A stretch of DNA of 64,000 nt from Pseudideonella sakaiensis (GCF_001293525.1 NZ_BBYR01000007.1:186001-250000), one strand, 5' to 3'; counted from the first letter of the stretch, positions 52,647 to 61,850 are shown. A program made the numbers and translations. The notes: generated from the sequence alone by a model not told the origin.

Positions 52647-52702
52647 GGCCCGTCTCGGGAGGGTCTCTCCGCCTCGGACGCCCGCGGGGAGACGAACGGG
52701 CC
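52647..52702. terminator. Weak hairpin between the convergent kinase and sigma-factor genes
   Basis: GGCCCGTCTC (52647-52656) pairs with GAGA (52689-52692) plus CGGGCC (52697-52702), with a four-base bulge. It lies in the 101-base convergent gap and could serve both genes. There is no T run, so factor-independent termination is not certain. Confidence 0.3.
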
Positions 52703-52728
52703 GTGCGCAGCCCGGGCCCCGGGGGCCG

Positions 52729-53304
52729 TCATGCCGGGTCGGCGATCTCCCGGTGCAGCCAGGCGCGCGCCTTCGCCCAGTCGCGCTGCACGGTGGCCAC
52801 CGACACGCCGAGCGCGTCCGCCGTCTCTGCCTCCGTGTAGCCGGCGAAATAGCGGCACTCCACGGTGCGCCGCAGCCGCGGGCTGAGCGCGCCGAGGCCC
52901 TGCAGCGCGGCGTCGATGCGCAGCACGCGCTCGTCCGCGTCGTCGGCCGCGCAGACCGACTCGGCGGCCGACAGCGTCAGGTGCTCGGCCCCGGCGCCGC
53001 GTCGCAGTGCAAGCCGGGCACGCACCTCGTCGACCAGCACCTGGCGCATCGCCAGCGCCGCCGCGCGCAGGAAGTGCGACGGGTCGTTCCAGGCCGGCCG
53101 ACCCTGCAGCTTCAGGAACACCTCGTGCACCAGCGCCGTGGTCTGCAGCGTGGCGCCGGCGGCGCTGCGACGCCGCAGGCGGCGCGCCAGGCGGTGCAGG
53201 TCGGCATGCAGCAGCGGGACCAGTTCGGCGGCGCTGCGCTGCAGCAGGCGCTCGTCCTCGTCCGGATCAGGGGCGGGCGTCGGCCCGGGGATGGGCAGGG
53301 GCAT
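52729..53304 (-). CDS. ECF sigma factor, ECF43-like, lacking the acidic region 2.2 motif
   Basis: 191 residues with sigma regions 2 and 4. Region 2.2, which normally carries a D-x-x-E-D-type acidic motif that contacts RNA polymerase, reads LQTTALVHEVFLKL (53-66), with threonines T55 and T56 in its place. Region 4 has a complete HTH (YTEAETADALGVSVATVQRDW). This LQTTALVHE form is typical of the sigma group (TIGR02999, ECF43) found beside Ser/Thr kinases. No anti-sigma gene is adjacent; the convergent kinase is the likely activator, by phosphorylating one of these threonines. Divergent from a DUF3617 gene. Confidence 0.9.
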   Translation of the reverse strand: MPLPIPGPTPAPDPDEDERLLQRSAAELVPLLHADLHRLARRLRRRSAAGATLQTTALVHEVFLKLQGRPAWNDPSHFLRAAALAMRQVLVDEVRARLALRRGAGAEHLTLSAAESVCAADDADERVLRIDAALQGLGALSPRLRRTVECRYFAGYTEAETADALGVSVATVQRDWAKARAWLHREIADPA

Positions 53305-53334
53305 GCGCGAATGCTAGCCTCGTCGCATGAGGGG

Positions 53335-53348
53335 ATCCGCGCGCGGAT
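53335..53348. repeat. 14-bp perfect palindrome between the sigma and DUF3617 genes
   Basis: ATCCGCG followed directly by its reverse complement CGCGGAT, in the 102-base divergent gap. It may be an operator, or part of an ECF promoter for either gene. The sequence alone cannot decide. Confidence 0.4.
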
Positions 53349-53406
53349 TGCGTTCTTGCAGGCAGCACGGTCCGCCCTCGCGGCGGCCGGCTGCCGAACC
53401 CCTGTG

Positions 53407-53985
53407 ATGAAAGGCCTGACCATGCCTCCGATCCCTCGTCCCGCTGCCGTCCCCGCGGCGGCCGTCCTGCTCGCGCTGCTGTCGCTGCCGTCCGCCGCGG
53501 GGGCCCAGTCGGGGCCGGTGCTGCGCCCCGGGCTGTGGGAGCACAAGGTCGCGTTCACCAGCCAGAGCGGCCAGATGGAGGCCGCGATGGCGCAGATGCA
53601 GCGGTCCATGGCCGCGCTGCCGCCGGAGCAGCGGCGCATGATGGAGGACATGATGGCCCGGCAGGGCGTGGGCGTCGGCGCCGATGGCCAGAGCGTCAAG
53701 ATCTGCCTCAGTGCCGAGGACGCCGCGGGGCAGCGGCTGCCGGTGCAGGAGGGCTGCAGCCAGCAGGTGCAGCGCCAGGGCGAGGTCTGGACCGTGGCCT
53801 TCCAGTGCAAGGGCCCGCCGCCGTCGTCCGGCCAGGGCACGGTGCGGCGCCTCGGGCCGACGGCCTACGAGGGGGATGTCGAGGTGCTGACCGAGGTCGC
53901 GTCCAAGCCCGAGCGGGTGCGCATGAAGCAGACCGGCCGCTGGCTGTCGGCGGACTGCGGCAAGGTGCGCCCGGCCCCCCGCTGA
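53407..53985 (+). CDS. Exported DUF3617-family protein
   Basis: 192 residues. A signal peptide (residues about 8-33, ending AAGAQS) precedes LRPGLWEHKVAF, the conserved PGLWE start of DUF3617 proteins. A Met/Gln-rich helix (QMEAAMAQMQRSM) and two cysteines (KICLSAEDA and EGCSQQVQ) follow. The family is periplasmic and of unknown function. ATG 53407 is used; ATG 53422 is possible. It begins 102 bases from the divergent ECF gene and is therefore a candidate target of it. Confidence 0.82.
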   Translation: MKGLTMPPIPRPAAVPAAAVLLALLSLPSAAGAQSGPVLRPGLWEHKVAFTSQSGQMEAAMAQMQRSMAALPPEQRRMMEDMMARQGVGVGADGQSVKICLSAEDAAGQRLPVQEGCSQQVQRQGEVWTVAFQCKGPPPSSGQGTVRRLGPTAYEGDVEVLTEVASKPERVRMKQTGRWLSADCGKVRPAPR

Positions 53986-54010
53986 CGCGGCCCGGCACGG
54001 CGCGCGCCGC

Positions 54011-55129
54011 TCAGCCCAGCCCCATCCAGCGCCGCGCCGCGCTCTCGACCACCGACGGCAGCGGCTCGCCCTGGGCGTGCAGCCGGCGCAGCGCGCTCGC
54101 GTCGTTGCCGTCGAACACGCTGTCCCGGATCAGGCGGCTCGCGTCGAGCGCCTGCAGGTCGATCGCGTGCTCGTCGACGCGGGCCAGCGTGCGCAGGATG
54201 TCGTCGCGCAGCTTGGTGCGCTGCTTGGTCTTCGGGTCGACGATGTCGCCGTCCAGCCCGAAGCGGCAGGCCTGGAAGCGGTTGAAGGTGTAGACGAGGT
54301 AGTCGTCCTCGCTCGGCTCGAAGGGCCGCTCCTCGCGCAGGTAGCGGCAGATGCACTGCAGGTAGCAGGCGAGGGCGGCGGCCTTCTCGACGCTCAGCGG
54401 CGTGTCGCAGACGCGCAGCTCGATGGTGCCGAACTCGGGCTTGGGCCGGATGTCCCAGTAGAAGTCCTTCATCGACTGCACCACGCCGGTGTGCGTCATC
54501 TTGTCGAAGAACACGCCGAACTCGTCCCAGGTGGTGCAGAAGGGGGCGCGCCCGGACAGCGGGAAGGCGAACACCGAGTTCAGGCGCGCCGAGTCGAAGC
54601 CGGTGTCCACGCCCTGCACGTAGGGCGAGGAGGCGCTCAGCGCGATGAAGTGCGGCACGTAGCGCGACAGCGCATGCAGCAGCCACAGCGCGGTGTCGCC
54701 GTCCTCGCAGCCGACGTGCACGTGCTGGCCGAACACGGTGAACTGCTTGGCCAGGTAGCCGTAGAGCTCGCTGATGTAGTGGAAGCGCTCGGTCGGGAAG
54801 ATCTGCTGCGCGCTCCAGTGCTGGTAGGCGTGGGTGCCGCCGCCGGCGATCGCGATGTTGAGCTTGCGTGCGCCGTCCGACAGCTGCTGGCGCAGGTCCA
54901 GCAGCTCGGCGCGCAGCGGGCCGTGCCGGCGCTGCACCGAGGTGCCGATCTCGATCATGCTGCGCGTGATCTCCGGCTTCACGTCCCACGCGCCGCTGTG
55001 GTTGCGCAGCACGCGCAGCAGGTCCTCGGCCTGCGGCGCGAGGTCGTAGTCGTGGGTGCTGACGAGTTGCAGCTCGAGTTCCACGCCGAGCGTCAGTGCA
55101 TCGGAGGGCTTGAAGGCTTCCAGGGCCAT
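54011..55129 (-). CDS. ybdK: Glutamate--cysteine ligase-like carboxylate-amine ligase (YbdK family)
   Basis: 372 residues, the length of E. coli YbdK. The GVELELQLV segment at 15-23 holds the first metal-binding Glu residues; GGGTHAYQHW, FGQHVHVGCEDGD and FGTIELRVCDTPLSV are the conserved blocks of glutamate-cysteine ligase family 2. The E. coli protein has weak gamma-glutamylcysteine synthetase activity, so the natural role is uncertain. It begins 20 bases after the antiporter stop on the same strand, probably one transcript. Confidence 0.95.
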   Translation of the reverse strand: MALEAFKPSDALTLGVELELQLVSTHDYDLAPQAEDLLRVLRNHSGAWDVKPEITRSMIEIGTSVQRRHGPLRAELLDLRQQLSDGARKLNIAIAGGGTHAYQHWSAQQIFPTERFHYISELYGYLAKQFTVFGQHVHVGCEDGDTALWLLHALSRYVPHFIALSASSPYVQGVDTGFDSARLNSVFAFPLSGRAPFCTTWDEFGVFFDKMTHTGVVQSMKDFYWDIRPKPEFGTIELRVCDTPLSVEKAAALACYLQCICRYLREERPFEPSEDDYLVYTFNRFQACRFGLDGDIVDPKTKQRTKLRDDILRTLARVDEHAIDLQALDASRLIRDSVFDGNDASALRRLHAQGEPLPSVVESAARRWMGLG

Positions 55130-55149
55130 GGCGGGTGCTCCGGCGGTTC

Positions 55150-56379
55150 TCAGGCGGTCTCGCGGACGACGCGGCTCAGCGCGAGCTGGGTCCACAGCGG
55201 GCCGCTCAGCTGCATCAGCGTGGTCGCCACCAGCAGCGCCTGCAGCACCGCCTCGTCGATGCCGGGGAACTGGCCCGGCCAGCCGAAGTTGTCGGCCGCC
55301 AGCAGCACCGCCAGGCTGCTCATCGGCTGCAGCGCCAGCGTGAGCGCGGCGGCCTGGCGCCAGCCGAGCCCGCTCGGCCGCGCCAGCGCGACCACCACCA
55401 GGCCCTTGGCCACGAGGCGGGCGACGACGATGGCCAGCACCCAGGGCCAGAGCAGGTTCAGGCCGTCCAGCGTCAGCAGCAGGCCGAAGCAGATCATCAG
55501 CAGCACGCTCAGCACGGCACCGGCGGAGCCGAGCTGCGGCTCGACGGTCAGTGCGTGGCGCATCTGGTGGCGCGCCACCATGCCGGCCACCAGCATCGCC
55601 AGCAGCGGCGACAGCGTCCATTGCACCGCCAGCAGGCTGGCGATCACCACCAGCGCGATCTGCAGCACCGGCAGCGCGCGGGCGCCGCGGATCGGCCGGC
55701 TGAGCCGGTCCATCGCCAGGCCGCAGGCCGCGCCGAGCACGAAGGAGCCGGCCACCACGACGACGGCATTGCTGCCGGCGCTCAGCAGGTCCGCGCCCTG
55801 CGAGGTGGACACGCCCCAGGCCTTCAGCGCCAGCATCGCCAGCACGCTGTTCAGCGCGGTGGTGATCTGCAGCCGCTCGCTGACCTGGCCGCGCGGGCGC
55901 AGGTCGTGCAGCGCCACCATCGTCAGCACCGGCGAGGTCGACATCGCCACCGCGCCGGCCACCGCGGCGGAATGCAGCGGGGCGCCGAGCCAGACCAGGG
56001 CGCCCGTCACCGCCGCACCGGCCGCCAGGCCCTCCAGCAGGCAGGTCAGCGCCAGCACCGGGTTGTCGACCAGCCAGCGCGGCCGGATGCGGCTGCCCAG
56101 CTCGAAGACCAGGATCGCGATCGCCAGGTCGAGCAGCGGCTTCCACGGGTCCAGGTCGGTGCGCTCGACCATCCGCAGCAGCAGCGGGCTGGCCAGCGCG
56201 CCGACCAGCATGTAGCCGCAGGCGCGCGGCAGCCGCAGCAGGCGGTTCAGCGCCTCCGTCGCCACCACGGCCAGCGCCATCAGCAGGGCCATGCCGAGCG
56301 CGGGGTCGGCGCCACGCAGGCCGTCCAGGGTCCACAGCGGCGCGCTGGCGGCGGAGGAAAAGGCAAGCAGGTCGTTCAT
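55150..56379 (-). CDS. Kef-type sodium/potassium:proton antiporter
   Basis: 409 residues, about 12 hydrophobic segments, CPA2 (Na_H_Exchanger) type. Landmarks: LDLAIAILVFELGSRI and AGAVAMSTSPVLTMVALHDL, the latter close to the conserved ND/TD-type helix of the ion path; it has a Ser/Thr there rather than the aspartate seen in most antiporters, which should be checked. No C-terminal TrkA-N domain, so it is not regulated by NAD as KefB/C are. It is upstream of ybdK and divergent from htpG. Confidence 0.85.
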   Translation of the reverse strand: MNDLLAFSSAASAPLWTLDGLRGADPALGMALLMALAVVATEALNRLLRLPRACGYMLVGALASPLLLRMVERTDLDPWKPLLDLAIAILVFELGSRIRPRWLVDNPVLALTCLLEGLAAGAAVTGALVWLGAPLHSAAVAGAVAMSTSPVLTMVALHDLRPRGQVSERLQITTALNSVLAMLALKAWGVSTSQGADLLSAGSNAVVVVAGSFVLGAACGLAMDRLSRPIRGARALPVLQIALVVIASLLAVQWTLSPLLAMLVAGMVARHQMRHALTVEPQLGSAGAVLSVLLMICFGLLLTLDGLNLLWPWVLAIVVARLVAKGLVVVALARPSGLGWRQAAALTLALQPMSSLAVLLAADNFGWPGQFPGIDEAVLQALLVATTLMQLSGPLWTQLALSRVVRETA

Positions 56380-56574
56380 CCCTCGGTCTCTTTTCTTGTG
56401 GTGTCGGCGCGCGGGGCGCCGGGGCCGGATCGGCCGGCGCGCGGGGCGGGCGGCAACGTCTGCCGTCGTCAGTGCCGCCGCGGCCGGGAAAGGTTCCTCG
56501 CCCGGCCGGCGCCGGCGCGCCGACCGAGGGTTTGTCGGGATCGCCGGCCGGCCCGCGGGGCGCGGCGCGGCGGG

Positions 56575-56602
56575 CTTGAAAATCCCCCGGGCCGCCCCAT
56601 CT
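56575..56602 (+). promoter_or_regulatory. Heat-shock (sigma-32) promoter of htpG
   Basis: CTTGAAA (56575-56581) and CCCCATCT (56595-56602) are separated by 13 bases, an essentially perfect RpoH promoter (CTTGAAA, 13-15 bases, CCCCATnT). It lies 74 bases before the ATG of htpG. The rest of the 296-base gap toward the antiporter gene is GC-rich with no gene. Confidence 0.88.
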
Positions 56603-56675
56603 GCCGCGCGAGCCGCTGCGCTGCGCGCACTGGCCGCCCGCTCTCCCGAACCGACGATCGCCCTTTCGACGACCC

Positions 56676-58559
56676 ATGGACAAGAAAACCCTGAGCTTCC
56701 AGGCCGAGGTCAAGCAGATCCTGCACCTCGTCACGCACTCCCTGTACTCGAACAAGGAGATTTTCCTGCGCGAGCTGATCTCCAACGCCTCCGACGCTTG
56801 CGACAAGCTGCGCTTCGAGGCGCTGAACGATGCCGCGCTGTACGAGGATGCGCCGAACCTGGAGGTGCGCGTCGACTACGACGCCGAGGCGCGCACGATC
56901 ACCATCACCGACAACGGGATCGGCCTGTCCGCCGACGAGGCGGTGGCCAACCTGGGCACCATCGCCAAGAGCGGCACGCGCGAGTTCATGGCGGCGCTCG
57001 AGGGCGACCAGAAGAAGGACGCCCAGCTGATCGGCCAGTTCGGGGTCGGCTTCTACAGCGGCTTCATCGTGGCCGACCGGATCACCGTCGAGTCGCGCCG
57101 TGCCGGGCTGCCGGCCACCGAGGGCGTGCGCTGGAGCTCGGAGGGCACCGGCGAGTTCGAGGTCGAGGCGATCGAGCGGGCGGCCCGCGGCACCAGCGTG
57201 ATCCTGCACCTGCGCGAGGGCGAGGACGAGTTCCTGTCGCAGTGGAAGCTGAAGTCGACCATCGGCAAGTACTCCGACCACATCTCGCTGCCGGTGCTGA
57301 TGCGCAAGGAGGAGTGGGACGCCGAGGCGAAGCAGCAGGTGCGGCGCGACGAGTGGGAGCCGGTGAACAAGGCCTCGGCGCTGTGGACGCGCGCGAAGTC
57401 CGAGATCACGCCCGAGCAGTACGACGAGTTCTACAAGCAGCTCAGCTACGACAGCGAGCCGCCGCTGGCCTACACGCACAACCGCGTCGAGGGCCGCACC
57501 GAGTACACGCAGCTGCTCTACGTGCCGAAGAAGGCGCCGTTCGACCTGTGGAACCGCGACAAGCGCGGCGGCGTGAAGCTCTACGTCAAGCGCGTCTTCA
57601 TCATGGACGACGCCGAGGCGCTGATGCCGGTCTACCTGCGCTTCGTCAAGGGCGTGATCGACTCGGCCGACCTGCCGCTGAACGTCAGCCGCGAGCTGCT
57701 GCAGGAAAGCCGCGACGTGAAGGCGATCCGCGAGGGCTCGACCAAGCGCGTGCTCGGCATGCTCGAGGCGCTGGCCGACAGCGAGGACGAGGCCGAGCGC
57801 GCCAAGTACGCCGCGTTCTGGAAGGACTTCGGCACGGTGCTGAAGGAGGGCATCGGCGAGGACTTCGCGAACCGCGAGCGCCTCGCGAAGCTGTTCCGCT
57901 TCGCGTCCACCCACGCCGACGAAGGCGTCTCGCTGGCCGACTACGTCGCGCGGATGAAGGAGGGCCAGGAGGCGATCTACGTCATCACCGCCGATTCGCT
58001 GGCCGCCGCGCGCAACAGCCCGCAGCTGGAGATCTTCCGCAAGAAGGGGCTGGAAGTGCTGCTGCTGGTCGACCGCGTCGACGAGTGGCTGCTCAGCCAC
58101 CTGCACGAGTTCGAGGGCAAGCCGCTGCAGAGCGTGGCCAAGGGCGCGGTCGACCTCGGCAAGCTGCAGGACGAGGCCGAGAAGCAGCAGGCCGAGCAGG
58201 CCGCCGAGGCCTTCAAGCCGGTGCTCGAGCGGCTGAAGACGGCGCTGAAGGACCGCGCCAAGGACGTGCGCGTGACCACGCGCCTCGTCGACTCGCCGGC
58301 CTGCCTGGTGGCCGAGGAGGGCGACATGAGCGGCCACCTGGCGCGCCTGCTGAAGCAGGCCGGCCAGCAGGCGCCGGCCTCGCAGCCCATCCTCGAGGTC
58401 AACCCCGAGCATGCGCTGGTCCGGCGCCTGGAGGGCAGCGAGCGCTTCGACGACCTGGCCCAGGTGCTGTTCGACCAGGCCCTGCTGGCCGAGGGCGGCC
58501 AGCTCGAGGACCCGGCCGCCTACGTGAAGCGCGTCAACGCGATGCTGCTGGGCGCCTGA
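56676..58559 (+). CDS. htpG: Molecular chaperone HtpG (Hsp90)
   Basis: 627 residues, full length. The GHKL ATPase motifs are all visible: [30 protein letters not shown] and [16 protein letters not shown]. The middle domain arginine loop and a complete C-terminal dimerisation domain follow. It assists folding of client proteins under heat stress, in agreement with the sigma-32 promoter 74 bases upstream. Monocistronic; the next gene is convergent. Confidence 0.98.
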   Translation: MDKKTLSFQAEVKQILHLVTHSLYSNKEIFLRELISNASDACDKLRFEALNDAALYEDAPNLEVRVDYDAEARTITITDNGIGLSADEAVANLGTIAKSGTREFMAALEGDQKKDAQLIGQFGVGFYSGFIVADRITVESRRAGLPATEGVRWSSEGTGEFEVEAIERAARGTSVILHLREGEDEFLSQWKLKSTIGKYSDHISLPVLMRKEEWDAEAKQQVRRDEWEPVNKASALWTRAKSEITPEQYDEFYKQLSYDSEPPLAYTHNRVEGRTEYTQLLYVPKKAPFDLWNRDKRGGVKLYVKRVFIMDDAEALMPVYLRFVKGVIDSADLPLNVSRELLQESRDVKAIREGSTKRVLGMLEALADSEDEAERAKYAAFWKDFGTVLKEGIGEDFANRERLAKLFRFASTHADEGVSLADYVARMKEGQEAIYVITADSLAAARNSPQLEIFRKKGLEVLLLVDRVDEWLLSHLHEFEGKPLQSVAKGAVDLGKLQDEAEKQQAEQAAEAFKPVLERLKTALKDRAKDVRVTTRLVDSPACLVAEEGDMSGHLARLLKQAGQQAPASQPILEVNPEHALVRRLEGSERFDDLAQVLFDQALLAEGGQLEDPAAYVKRVNAMLLGA

Positions 58560-58574
58560 GCGGCGCCCCACGGT

Positions 58575-59669
58575 TCAGCCCTCGGCCCGGTCGAGCTGCT
58601 CCTGCAGCTCGCTCAGCTTCTGCGCCCAGTAGTTGCCCTGGCCGAACCACGGGAAGGCGGCCGGGAAGGCGGGGTCGCTCCAGCGGCGGGCGATCCAGGC
58701 GCTGTGGTGGATCATGCGCAGGCTGCGCAGCGGCTCCACCAGCGCCAGCTCGGCGTCGTCGAAGTCCATGAACTGCTCGTAGCCCTCCAGCAGCCGGCGC
58801 GCCTCGGCGCGCAGGCTGCCGGGATCGCCGGACAGCAGCATCCACAGGTCCTGCACCGCGGGGCCGCTGGCGCAGTCGTCGAGGTCGACGAAGTGCGGGC
58901 CGGCGGCGGTCCACAGGATGTTGCCGATGTGGCAGTCGCCGTGGAGCCGCAGGTCGGTGCGCGCGCCGGCGGCGTCGAAGGCGCGGCGGGCGTGCTCGAG
59001 CAGGCGGTCGACCGTGGCCTGCCAGCGCGGCTTCACGTCCGGCGGCAGCCAGTCGCCGGCCAGCAGCAGGTCGCGCGCGGCCTGGCCCAGCGTGTCCACG
59101 TCGACCCGCGGCCGCTGCACGAAGCGCTCGCGGGCGCCGACGCGGTGCATGCGGCCGAGCAGGCGCCCGATCCAGGCCAGCGTGCCCGCATCCTCCAGTT
59201 CCGGGCCGCGGCCGGCGCGGCGCTCGGCGACCGCGAAGCGGTAGGCGCCGCCGGGCGTGGACACCTCGGCGAGCGTGCCGATGGCCGGATCCGTGCCCGC
59301 GCCCGTGCCCGCATCGCCGCCTGGGGCCCCATCCGGCCGGCACAGCCGCGTCGGCAGCCGGGCATCGGCCTGCGGGCGCAGCGGCCAGGGCGCCACAACC
59401 GGGCACTCGTCGGCCGCCAGCTCGGCGGCGAAGGCGTGCTCCTCGAGGATCTGCGCGTCGCTCCAGCGCCCCGGGCGGTAGAACTTCGCCACCAGCACCC
59501 GGCCGTCCTCCAGGAAGACCTGGAACACCCGGTTCTCGTAGGAATTCAGCTGCAGCAGCCGGCCGTCGCCGCGCAGGCCGACGCCGTCCAGCGCGTCCAG
59601 CACCGTGTCGGGGGTCAGGCCGTCGAAGGGAACGGCGCTCGGCGGGGAGGCGGAGGGGGCAGGGGACAC
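58575..59669 (-). CDS. srkA: Stress-response kinase A (YihE/RdoA-type)
   Basis: 364 residues, with an APH-type protein kinase fold. LNSYENRVFQVFLEDG is the N-terminal SrkA signature, VAKFYRPGRWS has the ATP lysine, LHGDCHIGNILW is the catalytic HGDxHxxN loop and FVDLDDCASGPAVQDLW the Mg-binding segment. SrkA counters programmed death under envelope stress in E. coli. An insertion of about 45 residues rich in Gly/Ala/Asp (about residues 105-150) makes it longer than the 328-residue E. coli protein. It converges with htpG, 15 bases apart. Confidence 0.93.
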   Translation of the reverse strand: MSPAPSASPPSAVPFDGLTPDTVLDALDGVGLRGDGRLLQLNSYENRVFQVFLEDGRVLVAKFYRPGRWSDAQILEEHAFAAELAADECPVVAPWPLRPQADARLPTRLCRPDGAPGGDAGTGAGTDPAIGTLAEVSTPGGAYRFAVAERRAGRGPELEDAGTLAWIGRLLGRMHRVGARERFVQRPRVDVDTLGQAARDLLLAGDWLPPDVKPRWQATVDRLLEHARRAFDAAGARTDLRLHGDCHIGNILWTAAGPHFVDLDDCASGPAVQDLWMLLSGDPGSLRAEARRLLEGYEQFMDFDDAELALVEPLRSLRMIHHSAWIARRWSDPAFPAAFPWFGQGNYWAQKLSELQEQLDRAEG

Positions 59670-59709
59670 GGCGGCATCCTAACCGCCGCCCCGGCGAGCC
59701 GCGGGCAGG

Positions 59710-60480
59710 CTACTCGGAGGCCGCCTTCGACGCGGTGTCCGAGAGCTGGTGGCGGATCTCCGAGACGGCCTCGAGGAAGCTGTTCACGCGGTGCGCCTGC
59801 ACCTTGAACTGGAAATCCAGCTCCGCCGCGTGCAGGCCCAGCACCTCGTCGAAGCGGCTGCCGATGGTCTCCGGCGGCAGCTTCAGCCAGGCCTCGGACT
59901 CGGCGCCGTCGCGCACCACCTCGGCGCCGGCCTGGCGCACGATGCGCAGCATCGCGGTGTTCTCGCTGAGCGCGTGGATGAAGAGGGTCTCGACCCCGCG
60001 GTTGCGGGCGTGCAGCGTTGCGTGGTCGAACAGGCGGGCGCCGAAGCGGCGGCCGCGCTGGTCCGGCAGCACCGACACGCCGAACTCCGCCATCGCCGCC
60101 TGGTCGCGGTGCGTCGTCGTCGGGGTGTAGGCGAGGTGCGCCATCGCGACCAGCACCAGCTTGCGGTTGAAGATGCCGAAGACCTCGTCGCGGTCGAAGT
60201 CCAGCGTGTCGACGTAGCGCGCGATCTGGGCATCCGTGGCGGGCTGGCCGAAGCGCAGGTAGCGGTCGCGCTCGCCGAGGGCGAGCAGGTGGGCCAGGAT
60301 GCGCTCGCGGTGCCGCGGCGTCAGCGAACGGATCGGCACCCAGCTGCGGGCGCGCGCGTCCGCGCCCGCGGGCTCCGCGCCGGCCGCGACTGCAGGCGCC
60401 ACCGGCGTGGCGACGGGGGCGGGGGAGGGGGCGCCCGGTGGGGCGCGGTTCGGCGTTTCGGGGGCCATCGTGGGGCTCAT
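59710..60480 (-). CDS. GNAT-family N-acetyltransferase
   Basis: 256 residues. After a Pro/Ala-rich first 45 residues the GNAT fold is clear: FGIFNRKLVLVAMAHLAY (beta strands), then GVSVLPDQRGRRFGARLFDHA with the acetyl-CoA loop QRGRRFGARLF, and TLFIHALSENTAMLRIVRQAG. A helical C-terminal extension of about 40 residues (SFLEAVSEIRHQL) follows. Substrate unknown; relatives acetylate proteins, polyamines or antibiotics. ATG 60480 is used, with ATG 60468 as an alternative. It is divergent from rplM. Confidence 0.88.
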   Translation of the reverse strand: MSPTMAPETPNRAPPGAPSPAPVATPVAPAVAAGAEPAGADARARSWVPIRSLTPRHRERILAHLLALGERDRYLRFGQPATDAQIARYVDTLDFDRDEVFGIFNRKLVLVAMAHLAYTPTTTHRDQAAMAEFGVSVLPDQRGRRFGARLFDHATLHARNRGVETLFIHALSENTAMLRIVRQAGAEVVRDGAESEAWLKLPPETIGSRFDEVLGLHAAELDFQFKVQAHRVNSFLEAVSEIRHQLSDTASKAASE

Positions 60481-60654
60481 TTCAGGGTTAACCCTAGCAT
60501 CTTCGACGCCAGCGGCGGCCGCGATATCCCTGCACGGCTGGGGGATGTTCTCTAACCGGGCCGCATCCACGGCATCGTCCCTGCGCACACGGGCCCGAAC
60601 CGGGCAGGGCATGGGGCGGGCGGCTTCGGGCGTGGGGGTCGCGCCGGCGACGCG
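60481..60654. other. Upstream half of the intergenic region before rplM
   Basis: This stretch between the acetyltransferase start and the rplM promoter holds no gene I can support. It contains ordinary GC-rich sequence, with a slightly AT-richer part next to the acetyltransferase start (60481-60500, TTAACC) that may be its promoter. Confidence 0.4.
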
Positions 60655-60663
60655 TGCTATGAT
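60655..60663 (+). promoter_or_regulatory. Extended -10 promoter of rplM-rpsI
   Basis: TGCTATGAT is an extended -10 (TGn plus TATGAT, five of six). No good -35 is present 17 bases upstream, as expected for an extended -10 promoter. Transcription near 60670 gives a leader of about 213 bases before rplM. Confidence 0.6.
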
Positions 60664-60671
60664 CGCCGGCT

Positions 60672-60747
60672 TTCCCGGGCTCGGCTCCACGGGAATGGGG
60701 TGCGTCCGCGCACCAGATCGGCGCATCGGGCCGGGTGCCTCACCCGG
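60672..60747 (+). promoter_or_regulatory. Structured 5' leader of the rplM-rpsI operon
   Basis: Two stem-loops occur early in the leader: TTCCCG (60672-60677) with CGGGAA (60690-60695), and a stronger perfect 7-bp stem CCGGGTG (60731-60737) with CACCCGG (60741-60747) around a three-base loop. Ribosomal protein L13 represses its own operon in E. coli by binding its leader, so these may have that role. This is inference from position and structure. Confidence 0.45.
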
Positions 60748-60882
60748 TTCGACGTCCACCAGCCGCTGCCCGAGAGGCCGCCTTGAACAGAAGCGGTACC
60801 GAGGGTACGCGGCCGGGGGCCGGCGTCCTGCGCGAGCAGGGTCGTCGGCGTCGTGCTCCGGAGCCTTTTCGAACCAGACATC

Positions 60883-61311
60883 ATGAAGACCTTCAGCGCC
60901 AAGCCGGCCGAGGTGGTGCATGAGTGGTTTGTGATTGACGCGACCGACAAGGTCCTCGGACGGGTGGCCAGTGAAGTCGCCCTCCGCCTGCGCGGCAAGC
61001 ACAAGGCCATCTACACGCCCCACGTCGACACCGGTGATTTCATCGTCGTCGTCAACGCCGACAAGCTCCGGGTGACCGGCAGCAAGGCCACCGACAAGAT
61101 CTACTACCGCCACTCCGGTTTCCCGGGCGGCATCTACGGCACGTCCTTCAAGGACATGCAGGCCCGCCACCCGGGCCGCGCGCTGGAGAAGGCCGTCAAG
61201 GGCATGCTGCCCAAGGGCCCGCTCGGCTACGCGATGATCAAGAAGCTGAAGGTGTACGCCGGTGCCTCGCATCCGCACACCGCCCAGCAGCCGAAGGCGC
61301 TGGAGATCTAA
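60883..61311 (+). CDS. rplM: 50S ribosomal protein L13
   Basis: 142 residues, the exact bacterial L13 length. It begins [20 protein letters not shown] and includes [22 protein letters not shown] and [19 protein letters not shown], all standard. ATG 60883 is chosen by family alignment; an upstream in-frame start would add ten residues. It is followed nine bases later by rpsI. Confidence 0.99.
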   Translation: MKTFSAKPAEVVHEWFVIDATDKVLGRVASEVALRLRGKHKAIYTPHVDTGDFIVVVNADKLRVTGSKATDKIYYRHSGFPGGIYGTSFKDMQARHPGRALEKAVKGMLPKGPLGYAMIKKLKVYAGASHPHTAQQPKALEI

Positions 61312-61320
61312 GGAACGGTG

Positions 61321-61713
61321 ATGATCGGAAATTGGAACTACGGCACCGGCCGCCGCAAGTCGTCGGTCGCGCGGGTCTTCATCAAGAAGGGCAGCGGCCA
61401 GATCGTCGTCAACGGGCGTCCGCTCGACCAGTACTTCGGGCGCCAGACCTCGATCATGGTCGTGCGCCAGCCGCTGGTGCTGACGGCCAACGAGGCGAGC
61501 TTCGACATCAAGGTCAACGTGCACGGCGGCGGCGAGTCCGGCCAGGCCGGCGCGGTGCGCCATGGCATCACCCGCGCGCTGATCGACTACGACGCGGCGC
61601 TGAAGCCCGAACTGAGCCGCGCCGGCTTCGTGACCCGCGATGCGCGCGAGGTCGAGCGGAAGAAGGTCGGCCTGCACGGCGCCCGCCGCCGGAAGCAGTT
61701 CAGCAAGCGATGA
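61321..61713 (+). CDS. rpsI: 30S ribosomal protein S9
   Basis: 130 residues from ATG 61321 (a GTG directly before it is in frame). The sequence [21 protein letters not shown] and the RRKQFSKR C-terminus, which reaches the P-site tRNA, are typical. An AGGA ribosome-binding site lies within the short gap after rplM. The operon ends in the terminator at 61851. Confidence 0.99.
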   Translation: MIGNWNYGTGRRKSSVARVFIKKGSGQIVVNGRPLDQYFGRQTSIMVVRQPLVLTANEASFDIKVNVHGGGESGQAGAVRHGITRALIDYDAALKPELSRAGFVTRDAREVERKKVGLHGARRRKQFSKR

Positions 61714-61850
61714 GCATGCGCCCCCCGGGGCACCGCGAGGTGCGTCGCCCGCGGGGCGGCGCGGAGCGGCCGCAGGGCCGGGCTCCGCACCGCCCGTGCG
61801 CAGCGGCGGGGGGACGAGACGGCATGGCGCCCCGCGCGACCGTGCACTGA

